From: Ipomoea triloba
Lineage: Eukaryota > Streptophyta > Magnoliopsida > Solanales > Convolvulaceae
Direction of reading: 5' to 3'
Length of the DNA stretch: 64,000 nucleotides
Assembly (NCBI RefSeq): GCF_003576645.1
Contig: NC_044920.1
Coordinates: forward strand, 11,851,462 to 11,915,461
A program made the translations under genes and the position numbers. The notes below the pieces were generated by a model. The model searched no databases. It worked only from the letters and a program-made list of their open reading frames with translations, and was not told where the DNA came from. This document shows, one piece after another, positions 47,828 through 60,202 of the stretch. How positions within the stretch are numbered: the stretch's first letter is position 1; each line of letters starts with the position of its first letter.

Positions 47828-49022
47828 TCAAATCAGCAATAGAAAAAGGAGGAGAAAATACTCACCCCTGAGGACAGAGGAAGAACCAGTCGCCCGAGCA
47901 AGTGCGTAAGCTACATGATTCGCTGACCTTTTGTCATGGCGAACCAAAACGTTCCCAATGTCATGAGCATCCAAACGACGTTGCTTACTAACTAAAACAA
48001 CGTGCAAATAGCCTGGTCTAAAAGAATTAAAGCTATTGCAAAAATTAAGACAGTCGGACTCCACAATATACAAAGACACAGGGTGACTCTTGATCCACGT
48101 TAAAGCTTCCACCACTCCCATAGCTTCCGCAAGATAGGGATCGTCAATACCTGGGAGATGGCCACAAAAGGCATCCACAAAAGAGCCCAAATGATCACAA
48201 ATCACTGCACTACACGTCGCACCACTCTCGTTCATAGCCGCGCCCACATTACACTTAAGAAAACCCCTTCCTAGCGACGACCATTGCACTGTATGTGCAC
48301 CCCGCTGCTGACTAGGAGATGCATGTGACGTGATGGATTTCCAGGAAGCATGCAGCACATTAACATAATCCTTCATTTCTTGTACACCCCACTGCTTCCC
48401 ATTCCATATGGCGTCGTTTCGAACTAACCACATAACCCAAAACCTTGCTGCCATTAAGATAGCATCATCAACATTTGGTGAACAAAATTTGATTGTAACA
48501 AAGCACTCAAAAGTTGAACCTTGCAGCACATCGACGCTATTCCACAACTGACAAGCAATCGGGCATTCACATAACACATGGGAAATGGTCTCCAACTGGG
48601 TAGTGCACAAAGGACAACCACCCCCCCCCCCCAGCCCAAACTCTTTAACACCTCACGCACGGGGAGAATATTATGCAAACACCTCCAAATTAAATAAAAA
48701 TCTTTACCTTAGAAGGCATCGATAAACTCCATAATCACCGCCATTCAACAAACGATGTCATCTGAACTTGAATCATGAGAGTAGCAGCTAACAAATGATA
48801 GCCATGCTTTACTGTATATTGGCCTCTCATGTCACCCTTCCAGTACCATGAGTCATTATGTAAAGGCGGGATGGGCGTACTTAGAATTCTCTTAACATCA
48901 TTATCAGAGAATATATCCCTAATAAGCTCAACACCCCACTCACCCTCACTCGTCAGCAAATTGGAGACATTGGCATCTTGAAGTTCATCAATACACACTG
49001 TTTGCAATTTTGAGTCAGCCAA
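47828..49022 (-). pseudogene. LINE zf-RVT and RNase H region
   Basis: A zinc-finger-like RT-associated region (WYWKGDMRGQYTVKHGYHLL, then TQLETISHVLCECPIACQLW after a break) is followed by a 260-codon frame with an RNase H-like fold (FLKCNVGAAMNESG, AEAMGVVEALTW, ESDCLNFCN, VRHDKRSANHVAYALARATG). The usual Asp of the first motif is Asn here (CNVGA). A C14-15 homopolymer (about 48619-48632) lies at the frame break. Confidence 0.85.
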
Positions 49023-49367
49023 ATCTACTAGTCACGGTCATCCCCAAACCAAAGTATCTGACCCATTTCCAACCCTGCGAACTACTCTTTCCCTTAGAAC
49101 CATTTGGCTTGCAAAAATTTTGCGCCAAATAAAACTTGGATTATAACCAAGTTTAGCTATCAGAAAAGTGTCATTAGGAAAATACCTAGCTTTCAAAATT
49201 TTGCAAACCAAAGAATTGGGATTTGTGAGAACACGCCACCCTTGTTTAGCTAAAAGGGTTATATTGAACTCTGAAGCCTCTTGAAACCCATACCACTATA
49301 ATACTTAGGTCATGCTAATCTTGCCCAACTCTCCCACAAAAAATGGTTCATAATATTTTCAATGGAA

Positions 49368-50915
49368 TCACACACCCCACGAGGCAGGAGGAAAACAGAC
49401 ATAGCAAAGATCGGCATGGCTTGTGGCAACACTTTTAAGTAAAACCTCTTTTCCTACCCTAGTCAACAATTTCTTTTGCCAAGAACTAACCATGTCCCTT
49501 ACTCTTTGCTCAATATGACGAAACACCGCAGATTTATTACGCCCCAAGAAAAAAGGAAGACCCAGATATTTTCCAAAATCCTCCACCTTGTGAACACCAA
49601 AAATACCTGACACATGATCCCTCATAACTAAATCGTGTTTTTGCTATATAGAATGCTAGACTTATCAAAATTAATAGCCTGGCCCGAAATAACACTATAG
49701 AGCGTTAAACAATTTCTCACCTCCTGTGCTTCTTTATCATTTGCCTTGAAAAAAAATAAAAGTAAACTGTCATCCGCGAAGAACAAGTGGGACACAGAAG
49801 GGGCGCCCCTAGCCACACGCAAACCATGGATATTCCCTCTGGCATCCTCCCTCTATAATAAAAACGATAAGCCTTCAGCACACAAAATAAATAAATAGGG
49901 CGATAACGGATCACCCTGTCTAATACCCCGAGTGGGAGCCATTATATTGTTTCCGCACTCTCCCCATTAACCAAAATATTATATTTGATTGTAGATACGC
50001 ACAGCAATACAAGATCAACCCACCCCTGGGCGAACCCTAAACCTGTTAACATACTCCTCAAAAAACACCACTTCATCCTGTCATAGGCTTTGGCCATATC
50101 AAGTTTAAAAGCAACCCAACCCTCTCTATCATTACATTTCCTCCTTAAAAAATGTCCTACCTCTCCCGCCACAATAATATTATCCGTAATGAGCCTGTCA
50201 GCGATGAAGGCATTATGACAAATAGAAACAATGACATCCAAAACTTCCATCAGCCGATTGTCCACTACTTTAGCTAGAACTTTATATGCCACATTACCGA
50301 GCACAATCGGTCTCAGATCATAAACTTTCACCGGCAACCTCTTCTTGGGAATTATCACTACATTAGTGTCATTAAGCCATGGGGTAAAGTACAATTATTA
50401 AAACAGTATGCAACAAAATCAATAAGATCATTTCCAATTACAGACCATAAGCCTGATAAAAATAGGGAGTCATACCATCAAGGCCCGAGGCTTTGTCAGG
50501 AGCCATCAAGAAGAGAGCCAATTTAACTTTATCGAGTTCCACTGGCCTGAGCAAACGGGCATTTTGACTACTAAAGACACGGCTTTGCACCATATTCAAC
50601 CGGCCATCGTCATAACCAGAAAAAGTGAAAATTTCATAATAGTACCTTAAAACCTCTACATGCATAGCCCTACCTTCAACCCAAACCCATTCGGATCCTA
50701 CAGACGTGAGAGTTGGTTATTTCTTCGTCTTTTAGAGGCGAACTTGTGGAAAAATTTGGTGTTAAGATCACCCTCCTCTAGCCAAAGTTGCTTACACCGT
50801 TGCCTCCAAAAAATATCTTCTTGAGAAAGAAGACAATGTAATTCGCCCTCCATATTTTGGTAACATTGAACATCTATAGTATTACGTCTACCCCTAATTG
50901 TTTCCAGATTATTCC
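49368..50915 (-). pseudogene. LINE reverse transcriptase domain remnant
   Basis: Starts with the linker to RT (WLEEGDLNTKFFHKFASKRR, APDKASGLDGMTPYFYQ) and continues with NVVIIPKK, LRPIVLGNVAYKVLAKVV, FKLDMAKAYDRMKW and the catalytic FADD (about 49769-49780), followed by GQAINFDKSS and LGLPFFLGRNK. Four frames are needed, so at least three shifts or stops break it. An intact copy would copy LINE RNA into DNA at the nick. Confidence 0.88.
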
Positions 50916-51628
50916 TTAACTGCAAAATTCGTTACCAAAGTTCTTGAAATAATCTCCACCCCACCTCCACAAGCCATAGCCGCAACTACTGATTGTTGAA
51001 CCATACGACCTCCTCCAAGAAAGTTCAACTATCTTTGCACAATTCTCGTCATAAAGCCATGCAACCTCAAACTTAAATTGCTTACCTCTTTTGCGAACTG
51101 ATAGCACTTCCAGATTAAGAAATATAGCACTGTGATCGGAGGTAAAAGTAAGACAATTACGAATCGTAGCCTCCATAAACAATTTGCACCAATCTGTGGA
51201 TGTAACAGCCCTATCAAGGCACTCCTCCACCCAATGATCTGTTCCTCTCCCCCTCTCCCAGGTATAGTCATAACCCACCATCCCCAGGTCCGATAACTCA
51301 TAATCATGCAGAACATCATTAAAACCACGAATAAGACTATCAGGATGAGGAATCGGACCCTTCTTCTTGAAATGACTCACAAGATCATTGAAATCACCAA
51401 TTACGATCTAGGGTAGGGAAGACCGTATTCTTAGGTCCCTCAACAATTCCCAAGACTGATGCCTCCTCGATCTCTTAGGAAAGCCATAAAAACAAATTAG
51501 GCACAAAGGTTGTTGCCGAGCAATAGACACCTAAACATCGATATGATTATTGGAATATCCCAGCAACGTAGCCATATCCTTTTCCTTCTATAATAACACT
51601 AGACCAGCACCAATTCCCACCATGTCAA
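50916..51628 (-). pseudogene. LINE endonuclease domain remnant
   Basis: APE-type endonuclease C-terminal half: a GDFND-like phrase before FKKKGPIPHPDS, then TWERGRGTDHWVEECLDRAV and LTFTSDHSAIFL with the conserved SDHS. This domain nicks the target DNA. The N-terminal catalytic part is truncated or frame-broken. Confidence 0.8.
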
Positions 51629-51640
51629 CGTCTCATGCAC

Positions 51641-51842
51641 TTAATTAGTGGCTAAAAAATAAAATTAGTACAACTATTGGTACAACTTTAATATTTAAAG
51701 CATAATGTAAATATATATTCTCTTTTCACGTCATGAACATTTTTTTAACTTAAATACTTTTTTTCATTACCTACTAGTTTTATTCCATTTATACTCCCAA
51801 CTCAATTATTGAGGATTACCCAAGGCATTGTAATACTTTAAA

Positions 51843-51890
<48 letters not shown>

Positions 51891-51949
51891 TCGAACTAAG
51901 CCATAACTTAGGCAGGGAAAAACATACGGATGCATGCAAGCATGTACTT
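51641..51949. repeat. AT-rich flank with (TAA)n
   Basis: A TAA/ATA trinucleotide run at about 51846-51889. Positions 51645-51795 are a diverged copy of 44230-44480 (shared ACTTTAATATTT, TTATTCCATT and CATTACCTA words). No gene seen. Confidence 0.6.
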
Positions 51950-52590
51950 AATTTCATTTTTAGTCATAGATTTATAGGTGATAGTATTTTTAATTTTTTT
52001 ATCAGAATATTCACATTTGGTCCTAGTATTACTGTGACATGACCATTTTTAGTCATCTGATCTATCAACAAAATAGTTTTAGGTCCTGTTTAGTAAATAA
52101 TTGACCTATCAGCCAATTTTGGCCTATTTGACCATTATTAGTTATTTGACTTGGTTAAAAAATTAATATAGGTGTTTGGTTAATAAGTTTTTTGTAACTC
52201 CAAAATACTAAATTTCAAAAGGCTACTCAAAGCAGCCTTTTCAATTAGTCTTTTGAGAGAAGAAATTATACCAAACAGATATACCTAACAGCGAATTTTC
52301 CAAACACTTTTCTACAATCAGCTAATATTATCAATTAATTATATCTTCTAACCCAATTAGCTAACAAAATCAGCTAACATCCATTTACCAAACAGGGCCT
52401 TAATGCGATTAAGTACAAAGGCATTTCGATCTTCAATTATGAATTTTTTTTAAAATAAAAATAAAAAATAAACATAACATATAGTAAGTTTAACTCGCTT
52501 TGTATAAAAATGATCAAAATACTTTTGTATTTAACAACATTTTAATAATTTTGTTGACAAATGACAAAAATGGTCATACTACAATACTCC
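51950..52590. mobile_element. MITE-like element, second copy, carrying a Tourist-like MITE
   Basis: Diverged copy of 40821-41198 (GTGACATGACCATTTTT, AAAGGCATTTCGAT, TCGCTTTGTATAAAAATGAT) interrupted by 52082-52399. Confidence 0.65.
52082..52399. mobile_element. Tourist-like MITE (PIF/Harbinger), copy 2
   Basis: 318 bp. Inverted ends GGTCCTGTTTAGTAAAT and ATTTACCAAACAGGGCC, flanked by TTA target duplications (52079-52081 and 52400-52402), as expected for Tourist/PIF-Harbinger. The empty site is visible in the related element near 40950. Related to 19717-19995. Confidence 0.85.
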
Positions 52591-52619
52591 GTAATACTTT
52601 TAGAAGAAATTTAAGACAT

Positions 52620-52784
52620 TAGGCCATTACGTCTCAAAAGTTTAAGAAATATCACATCATCTTCAAATGTCAAATAGTTTAGGAGAATTGCCATATATAA
52701 GCCCTTACTTTTTTTTTTCTTTTTTCTATTTTTTTTTTCTTTTTTGCTTTCACCCCACCCCTTGTTTTGGCTATAAAGACAAAT
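52620..52784. repeat. Left arm segment of a large inverted repeat
   Basis: Complementary to about 63450-63535 (CTCAAAAGTTTAAG, CATCATCTTCAAATGTC) and, for 52745-52784, to about 62715-62775 (CCTTGTTTTGGCTATAAAGA). The arm continues at 61441 after element D. Positions 52780-52784 (CAAAT) are D's target duplication. Confidence 0.8.
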
Positions 52785-54041
52785 TGAAAGTAGTTCTAGT
52801 GGAGTAAATGTAGGTGGTAAAACGGAGAAAAAGAAGAATTTTCTGAGTGTCGTATTCTCAAGGATGATAAATTGAAGTTGAATTACGTGTTGGCATTTGG
52901 GAGGTTAAGAGGCAAGAGTCACATGAATGACTAGAAAATGAAAGGATCATAAAACCAAGGGGGGGCAGTATCGAAATAAGGTTAATGACGTAAAGGAAAT
53001 GGGGATTGGGACTCTTAACTAGCTCACACGGTTGACATTACTAGAGGGACTACAAAATATACGATTCGGACTCAACTAGGGAATTCATGGCACATCACCG
53101 AGTGACGTCACACTCGGACTCCCACATCCTCATTCGGTTGGGGCATTTCATCGAACACCTTGTCTACCACTCCTCCCGGACCTAATCTTTCCGGATAGAG
53201 GGCGGGGATGTGGATGAGTTGGACTCGTGAGGACCCGCTATCGCGCAATCACTCACTTTCACATGGTTTGCTACCTAATGTGGCCACACTTAGGCACAAA
53301 TCATATCAAACATCAACCACACAAGTATTAGAATCCTAATTCATCATGCTTACAATCAATTGGAAATACTTCAATATATCTTCTGCATCAACTAGTTTGG
53401 GGCCACCAATCCCCTAATCTAATCTAAGCAAACATCATTCCAAGCAAAAGGAATAAACAAAATATGACAATAAGGGATTAAAAGGAAATAACAATGAAAT
53501 TAACAAAGATAAGAGTAGAGAAGAGTTACCATTTGAATCTAAGAAATCCTATTAAATCTTTGCTCTCATCCATCTAGCTAAATCTTCTATTGGAGATCCA
53601 TCTATTCTAAGGAAATGGGGGATTTCCCCCAAAGGGGAGAAAACAAATGAAATAAGATCTGGAAATTGGGGTTCTCCTCTCAAAAATGCAGGGGAAGGGT
53701 TTAAATAGCCAACTAAAAGTCAAAATCCCGAAACTGCCCTTAATGGCCCGATCCACGTCGCATCCATGCGTGGATGCACACTGGAAACGATCCACGCCAC
53801 CCTCACGCGTGGAGTAAGCGTGGTTTGATCCTGCCCGGTTGCTTCTTTGTTTGTTCCTTCCTTTCAGCCTCGGATCCTGTTCTGTCTTTTGGGAATGACT
53901 TCGAAACATACTAAAAAGTTGAGTTTGCAAATTTGATGACATCAGAGTCTTTTACGCATGAAATGATTACAAACGGGTGACAAAACTACGCAATAATGTT
54001 CTATAACCGACCCTAAATTCGACTATTCTTGGCGCTTATCA
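52785..54041 (-). repeat. 3' LTR of element D
   Basis: 1257 bp, minus-strand TGATAAGCGCC ... to the edge at 52785. It contains ACGCGT hairpins (about 53755-53825), GGCTATTTAAACCC (about 53696-53709) and the inverted repeat CCGAGTG-N6-CACTCGG (53098-53117). Confidence 0.9.
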
Positions 54042-55793
54042 AAGTTTCCACACTTAAACCTTGCTTGTCCTCAAGCAAGTATACTATCTAAACTCTAATC
54101 ACTTAAGTGCCAAGAATAGTTAAGTACTCTTATCAAATGATTAACCAGGTGATTTGCGGGTGCTACGAACAGAAAAGGTGAAATCCTCTATACTATCTAC
54201 CAAGAACGCTAAGCTCATGCCAATTAAATTTGAGGAATATGCTAAGGAAGCAAAAATCTTATTAGATAGACTTTATAAGAAGAAAAACCATTTTCACACC
54301 TCCCGAGCATGCAAACAATAGGGGGTTCACCTTCTATTTTGTAGGGGCCTTAAGTCAATCCCACTAGTGGGATCGATGTGCTCACCCTAATTAATGTCCA
54401 ACCTTGCGCCAAAGCCCCTATACGTAGACATGGATCGCTCACCGCCATGGCTTGGGCGGTCACTCTTTCTTCTCAACCCCCTCGGATCTCATCTCAGGCG
54501 ACCCAACTTCACATGGATCTGCATGCTTTTTCGAAGGTCAGTGCAATGGTGCCCGAATCCAAGCGGGGCGACTCACCTCCTCTTAATTTTCTCATCACCC
54601 AGGATCTCATCGAGACAACCGACTTCACATAGAGCTCTACGATTATTCGAAGACGGTGCAATGGTTGCCCCATATCCTAGCAAGATGGCTAACCTCGGAT
54701 CTTATCTCTAGGAGTGGCCAATTTTTAGCCTTAATCACAATTCGTCATTTCAACCCCTCATGCCTTTTCCTAGGGGATTGGGGAATGATCTCACATTCTC
54801 ACATTTAGGCTCTCCTTTTGCCCCATTCCCTACCGAATTAAGTTCAATTTCCGGGCTTCGCTAACCTTATATTTCTTAAATTAGAGGGCACACACTCTCA
54901 CTTCGAAAGATCCTTGACTAAGGTCCCAACAAAATAAGAGGTGAATAACATGCAAACACACAAAGATTTGAACCATATTAGTTCCATGGATTCTAATTTT
55001 AAGTGCAAAAGGCAACTTCCAAAGCATATTTCAAAAATTTTCTTGTCACAAGATTAGAATTCCTCCTAGATAGTATAGACAATGACACACTCTCCAAATC
55101 TTACGCCCAATAGATTCAATCAATCAATCAATTCGAGCATTCAACAACATGTATGTGCAACGCATCCTTTCCACACTTAAAAATTAACATCGTCCTCAAT
55201 GTTGCCATGAGGAACGGTGGACAAGGAGTAGGGGTCATTTAAACAAGTAACAAAAGTGCATTTCCACACTTAGAAGTGTTTCTTGGCTCGGACAATTCAA
55301 CTAAAACACCCATTCAACTAAAGTCACACTACTCATCATATGTATATCAAAGTAAGCCCACTCATAGAAAAGGATATTCACATTTAAAATCAACAGGGCA
55401 TCCATAATGAAAAAGGGATAGAAAAATATACCAACATTTTATATCCCTCCATTAAGCATATGTGCATGTCGTCGCCCTTCAAAATTTTCCTACAGTAAAG
55501 GTTAGTATGAAAGAAATAAGAATATAAGCTCTACCTTTCTTCTCCACTTGTGCTTTGGGTTGATCGTGGTCTCCTCTCTTTCTCTCTTTTTTGGCTTGGG
55601 GTACCTCCCAAGAGCACCACATTTAACGTCCCTGGCTTAGACGAAACATTAAACGGGTAGCAACAATTAAGCTACTAATTGTTTGCCATGCAGAACTAAA
55701 GAAAATAAAGTAAACAAAACAAAACAAAATATTGTCCACAAATGACCAACAGAACATCACTTTCGATCATTTAACTAATCAACTCCTCGGGAT
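54042..55793 (-). mobile_element. Element D polypurine tract and 3' UTR
   Basis: Starts (plus strand) AAGTTTCCACACTTAAAC, the complement of the polypurine word. It shares the words seen in B's 3' UTR (CCCACTAGTGGGATCG, GCAATGGTTGCCCCATATCC, TTTCCACACTTA). No supported coding sequence. Confidence 0.65.
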
Positions 55794-57166
55794 TCAATTT
55801 CCTTCAGCTGGTGGGTCGGGTCCTCTGCTTGCATCTTCCTTCTTGAATTTGATCTTCTCTTTTGCCAGGTCATCCATTCTCTGCATTTGTTCCAGGTGTA
55901 GTTGGTATTGGAAGACTTGCAAAGACTTCCAATCTGTCACTGTTATAAAATGACCTGGTATTTCAAGAAACTGAAACGAAGAGAATGGTGCAGCAGTGGG
56001 TGGTGTAGCTTTCGATGTAGAGAAAGTTAAAGCAACTAGGGATAAGCTTGACTATGCGGCAGACGGTGTGGATGATGAAAATGTTGTTGCTCTTCGAGGC
56101 AGTGAATATATTGGTGAGTCGAGTGGTGAATACAACGGTGAGTAAGATGGAGAAGGGGATGATGACGATGGAGTCAACGGTCCCGCAGGTGGTGCAGGTG
56201 GTGTGGCAGTAGTCCCTCTGGCCATCCTTTCATTCTCTCTGACCCTTATTGTGGGGGTTAAGTTTCAACCTTGTTACTTCCTCAAGAGACATGGGGATTA
56301 TTCGCGCCTCCTGTATCCGGTAATCAAACAAATCCAATTTCGCTTTGTACCCCATAGCGAGACACATACGAGTTACCAAGGGCTCTATAAATAGCGATTG
56401 CACCTTGTCGTGCTGTTATGCATGTAACTAACCCTTGCATACCACTCCCATATTCACTAGCTTTCCACTGTCCATGCTCCACAACGCGAACAGATCAGAC
56501 TTAGAGATTTTATCATGGTTTCCTGTTCTTCCGCCCCAAGAATTAGGAATTATCTTCCAAACAACCTTGAGATCCTCCCAGAGGATTTGAGAAACATTCA
56601 CCCTTGATCCGCTCCAGTCGATTCCTAGCCTGGCTATCGCTACCCAATATTTACTCGGGGTATCAGGATCCCCAAAATCCCACTTCAATCTACGGTACGA
56701 ATGCCGTGTTTGATCCTCTTCACTATAAAATCCTAGAAGAACGCCTAGAGCGTTGACCGAGATATGGTGGTCCTCATTGAAAAGACGGAATCGAATCGTC
56801 GGGCTTCTAAGGTCTCCTGCCACTCCAGTTACTTCAAGACTTGCCACGAATTCATGGATCAAAGGAGCGCAAGTGTCCTGACGCCATCCAAGAATGGTGT
56901 TCCAATACGGTTCATAGATGAGGCGCGCCACTCCTTGTTTGCATTCAAAAGAGTCCAGGGTGGATAGATCAATGTACTTCCATTGGAAGTTGTAGGAGAT
57001 AATGATATTGGGCTCGCATACTTGGGGTCATTAGCAATATCTGGTTTGCTGCTGGGACTTCCACATATCTCATTTCTGGGACTTGATCACTAGACTCTCC
57101 CATCGGGGCTTTCCCTTTTCTAGCCCGTTCTTCATTTTCTTGTGCGAAAGATTATTGAGAAGACAT
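55794..57166 (-). pseudogene. ORF-B of element D (Athila ORF1/gag-like?), broken
   Basis: Homologue of element B's ORF-B. The start MSSQ is followed at codon 5 by TAA, and a small deletion near 56990 shifts the frame. The best frame (56931-56428) reads MARLIYEPYWNTILGWRQDT, HHISVNALGVLLGFYSEEDQ, KYWVAIARLGIDW and WGGRTGNHDKISKSDLFALW. Stops follow at VVCKG. Downstream pieces SLFIEPLVTRMCLAMGYKAK and LQVFQYQLHLEQMQRMDDL finish the alignment to TGA at 55794-55796. The acceptor-like TTTTCTTTCTAG sits directly before GAAATG, as in B. Capsid-type function is inferred from overall resemblance to Athila ORF1; confidence in that is low. Confidence 0.6.
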
Positions 57167-57890
57167 TTCCTAGAAAGAAAATCAACAATCGCAACATAAC
57201 ACAAGGAAAAATATTCTCATTCCAAAATCCAGATCAATTATTATGGATTGCATTGTAAAAGTCTAAGATCCTCATATTTCTTTTGTATAATTTCCAACTC
57301 TTCCCAACAATATTTTCAATAATTTTCCAACTTCACAAACAACAATGGTCATGCAATTCTTTCTCACATACTAGAAACAATTTAATTCAAAAGTTGACAT
57401 AAAAGTCAACATCATCTTCTTCCTTAAGACCAAGTTGAGGGTGAAAACAAAATGAAAAAGTAAGCTCATAATTCAAAAAATATATGGTTGGAATCAACAA
57501 TGTAGCATTCATGGAGTAGTAAAGCATCAATCTTTTCTACACATGCTCCCAATTTCACATCTAATCTAACCAAGTAAGAAATACCCAAATCTTCATCTAG
57601 GGTTCATCATTCTAGCATAAATGATCTTACAAAGTCAGGAAATTTTCACAATGTGACAACAATACAAGCTAAATCTTAACATATATATGCTTTCACAACA
57701 AATTAATCATGGAAAAATTCAACACAATGTAGGTCTAGGGAGAAATACCCACCAATGCAAAACTCTAGCACTTAGATCAAATAAAGGAAGGAAATGTGAA
57801 GGTTACGTCTTTAGATGACTTGAGATATGAAATAGCCTTGAAATCTTGCAAGAGAAATGCCTTAGGATGAAGTGATTTTACCTTGGAGAG
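57167..57890 (-). other. Presumed 5'-leader intron of ORF-B in element D
   Basis: A donor-like CTCCAAG/GTAAAATC (GT at 57881-57880) and an acceptor at 57171-57170 give a 712-nt candidate intron. The matching sites in B give 705 nt. No open frame. Confidence 0.45.
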
Positions 57891-57919
57891 GTGGTTTGCT
57901 CGTGGAATGGAAGGAAATG

Positions 57920-58105
57920 AAGAGGGGGGGGGGTATAATCTTATTTCCGCAAAATTCCCGCGAATCCTCTGGTGTGCATCCACGCCGCCTCCACCCGTGG
58001 ATGGGTACTGGTTTATGTCCACGCCGGCTCCACGCGTGGATGCCAGCGTGGATGGATACTGGTTTTCGTCCACGGCCCCTCCACGCTTGAAGAAGGCGTG
58101 GACTT
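57920..58105 (-). promoter_or_regulatory. Internal ACGCGT hairpin block upstream of ORF-B in element D
   Basis: Three tandem inverted-repeat units (CCACGCC/GGCGTGG type, central CCACGCGTGG, CCAAGCGTGG-like variants), each followed by CCAG. On the minus strand a TATA-like AAGATTATACCCC follows at about 57930-57942, next to a C/G homopolymer. The arrangement copies the LTR. Confidence 0.4.
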
Positions 58106-58370
58106 GCCTAATCAGTCCCACCTTGATTATTTTTGCCTCTTTTGCTAGCGTTGATGACTTTTTTGGTGATTTGTGGTCAAAATAGGCCCTCCGAATGCAT
58201 AACCTGCATTGTTAGTTCAAACGGGGCTATACAAAAAATAGAAATATCTAATAATCAAAATACAGAAGCAAGACAAAAACCAAAAATGAAAGTTCTAAAA
58301 CTAAGAGATAACGTTGGGATTGCCTCGCAAGTGCGCCACATTTTACGTCTTTGGCCAGACGTGGTGCGTC

Positions 58371-59947
58371 CTATCCCTCAAAACACACCGATTTTGGGAC
58401 CCTGCCAAGCGTCCCATGAACTTTAGCTTCAAGGAACGCGTGAAGATGTAGAGCGTCCTTGAATTTATGACCGAGGAAGGAAATAATTATTAATGTAAGT
58501 CGGTGAACATTGTCAATGCAAACTTTTCCACATTTTTCAAAGATAGTATGCATTTTCCTTCCCTCTTCTATTTCTAGTCTTCCCATAAAGGTTTCCTTGT
58601 TGAGAGTAACCTTTTGAACAATCACGATGTCACGTGCCTCACCTTTTCCACCCGAAATTTCCACATTTTTCCCCGTACAAGTGTCGATAGAGTTAATTTC
58701 CTTTGTAAGCACAACATCTCTCTTTTCAATCTCGAACATTTCCTCATCCTTTCCGTCAACATTCTCACTTTCTTCAAACCCGTTATTACAAGAGTAAAAT
58801 GATTCATTATCATCCTCACTCATCGAATTCTCATTATAAAATTTAATGGAATCGCTTTCCAAAAAGGATTCCTCTCCACCAATATTGTAAGTAGAGTCCA
58901 CAAAAATATGAGCACTATGATTTCCCAAGTTAGTATTACAAGAAGGGTCAAGAATTACACCTTGTTCCGACTCATCATCTTCCCATACGACTTCAATGTT
59001 GTCGTCATCCTCACTCTCAATTTCATAGTCTCTTTGATCATTCAACACGGGAGTCAAAATTCCATTGAACCTTAAAGTTTCACTCCTCTTGTCTCTTTTT
59101 TTTCATTCTCCTTTCCCCACTTGTTGTTTTCTTCCGCTCCTCTACCCCTTTCCGGTTCAACTCTAAGCATTGGGCAGTTAGCACTGGTGGTGCAGTCATG
59201 ACGGGGTGAAATTCGGCTCATGAGTTCCTCTTTCATGGCTAGCATTTTAGTTTCAATGACGTCCAAAGGTAGTCCTTCCTTCCGAAGATCGGTAAGATAA
59301 TCTTTCATCTCACTCCGGAGCTCGGCCCTTAACCTAGCCGTATCGTCCTTGGCTACTTGTATAAACATTTCCACCTTCTCTTTCAGAACTTCAATATCAT
59401 CATTGTCCGATGAAAATTTATCAGAAGGTAATCTCGTGAAGGGATAATTATGGTCAAAATATGGAGTAGGAGATAGTGTTTCTTGAAAGTGAATAGCATG
59501 ATATCCTTGTTGAAATTGGGGTGGGGATGGGTAACAAATGTTCAAGTGAGAGTTATGGTAGAAGTGTGGCTAATAATTGTGCTTTGGTAGAGATGCATTA
59601 GGAGGTAGAGGATCGTCTTTAGGGGGATTGATGATTTTTGTTGGCAATTCACATTTTAGATCAATCTCCCTCATCACATGGTACAATTGGTTATTGATAT
59701 TTTCGGCTATAGAACTCAACGATTCCTCTTTTTCATGCACATAAGAGAGAGTGTACGGTGGAGAGTTATAGGTAGGATAAGGATTTAAGTACGGATATGT
59801 AGGCGAGGTATAATGATAAGGTGTTGGTGGATAAAAATAAGGATATGGATTATGGTTTGGGTGATGTTCAAAGTTTTGGGGAGACATAGTTCTAAAATGT
59901 TGTCCTCCATGATAGGGGTAACCATGTGGATCCATGTAGGCACTCAT
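58371..59947 (-). pseudogene. ORF-A of element D, broken by a stop and a frameshift
   Basis: Starts MSAYMDPHGYPYHGGQHFRT. Then PY-rich region, a stop after PPNASLPKHNY (59570-59572), and in the same frame YPSPPQFQQGYHAIHFQE and the coiled coil DDIEVLKEKVEMFIQVAKDD to MKEELMSRISP. A frameshift near 59065 leads to the acidic part (EIESEDDDNIEVVWEDDE, FYSCNNGFEE) and the conserved C-terminus AFLEAKVHGTLGRVPKSVCF, ending EG and TAG at 58371-58373. The C-terminus is intact here and defines the true end of ORF-A in the family. Function unknown. Confidence 0.7.
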
Positions 59948-60181
59948 TGGTAAGCTCCTTATATGATTCTCCATACAAATTCCCTGCACAAAGCTTAACC
60001 AACAAGTCTTTACAACTAGGAACAGTTGCACGTGAACACAAGATATGAAAGAGAAATAAACTCACGTTCCCAATCAATTAACAAGAAGAAATGAGAAAAT
60101 AAAATGAATAAAATAAAGCAATTCAAGAACTCTTAACAAACAACTTCCTAAATGTCAACACAATTCAAAAACCGTTTGGCA

Positions 60182-60199
60182 TCCCTGGCAACGGCGTCA
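60182..60199 (-). other. Primer binding site, tRNA-Asp type, element D
   Basis: The minus strand reads TGACGCCGTTGCCAGGGA, two changes from the perfect tRNA-Asp complement, 3 nt from the LTR edge at 60203. Confidence 0.88.
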
Positions 60200-60202
60200 T
60201 TT

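Larger units (their letters stand above)
47791..51628 (-). mobile_element. 5'-truncated L1-type LINE with target duplication
   Basis: A 12-bp target duplication, CGTCTCATACAC (47779-47790) versus CGTCTCATGCAC (51629-51640), brackets the element. The 3' end (low coordinates) has a short poly(A), seen as T8 on the plus strand. Order on the minus strand: part of the endonuclease, reverse transcriptase, zf-RVT-like region, RNase H. ORF1 and the start of ORF2 are missing, the usual result of incomplete reverse transcription. Several frameshifts and stops make it inactive. Confidence 0.9.
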
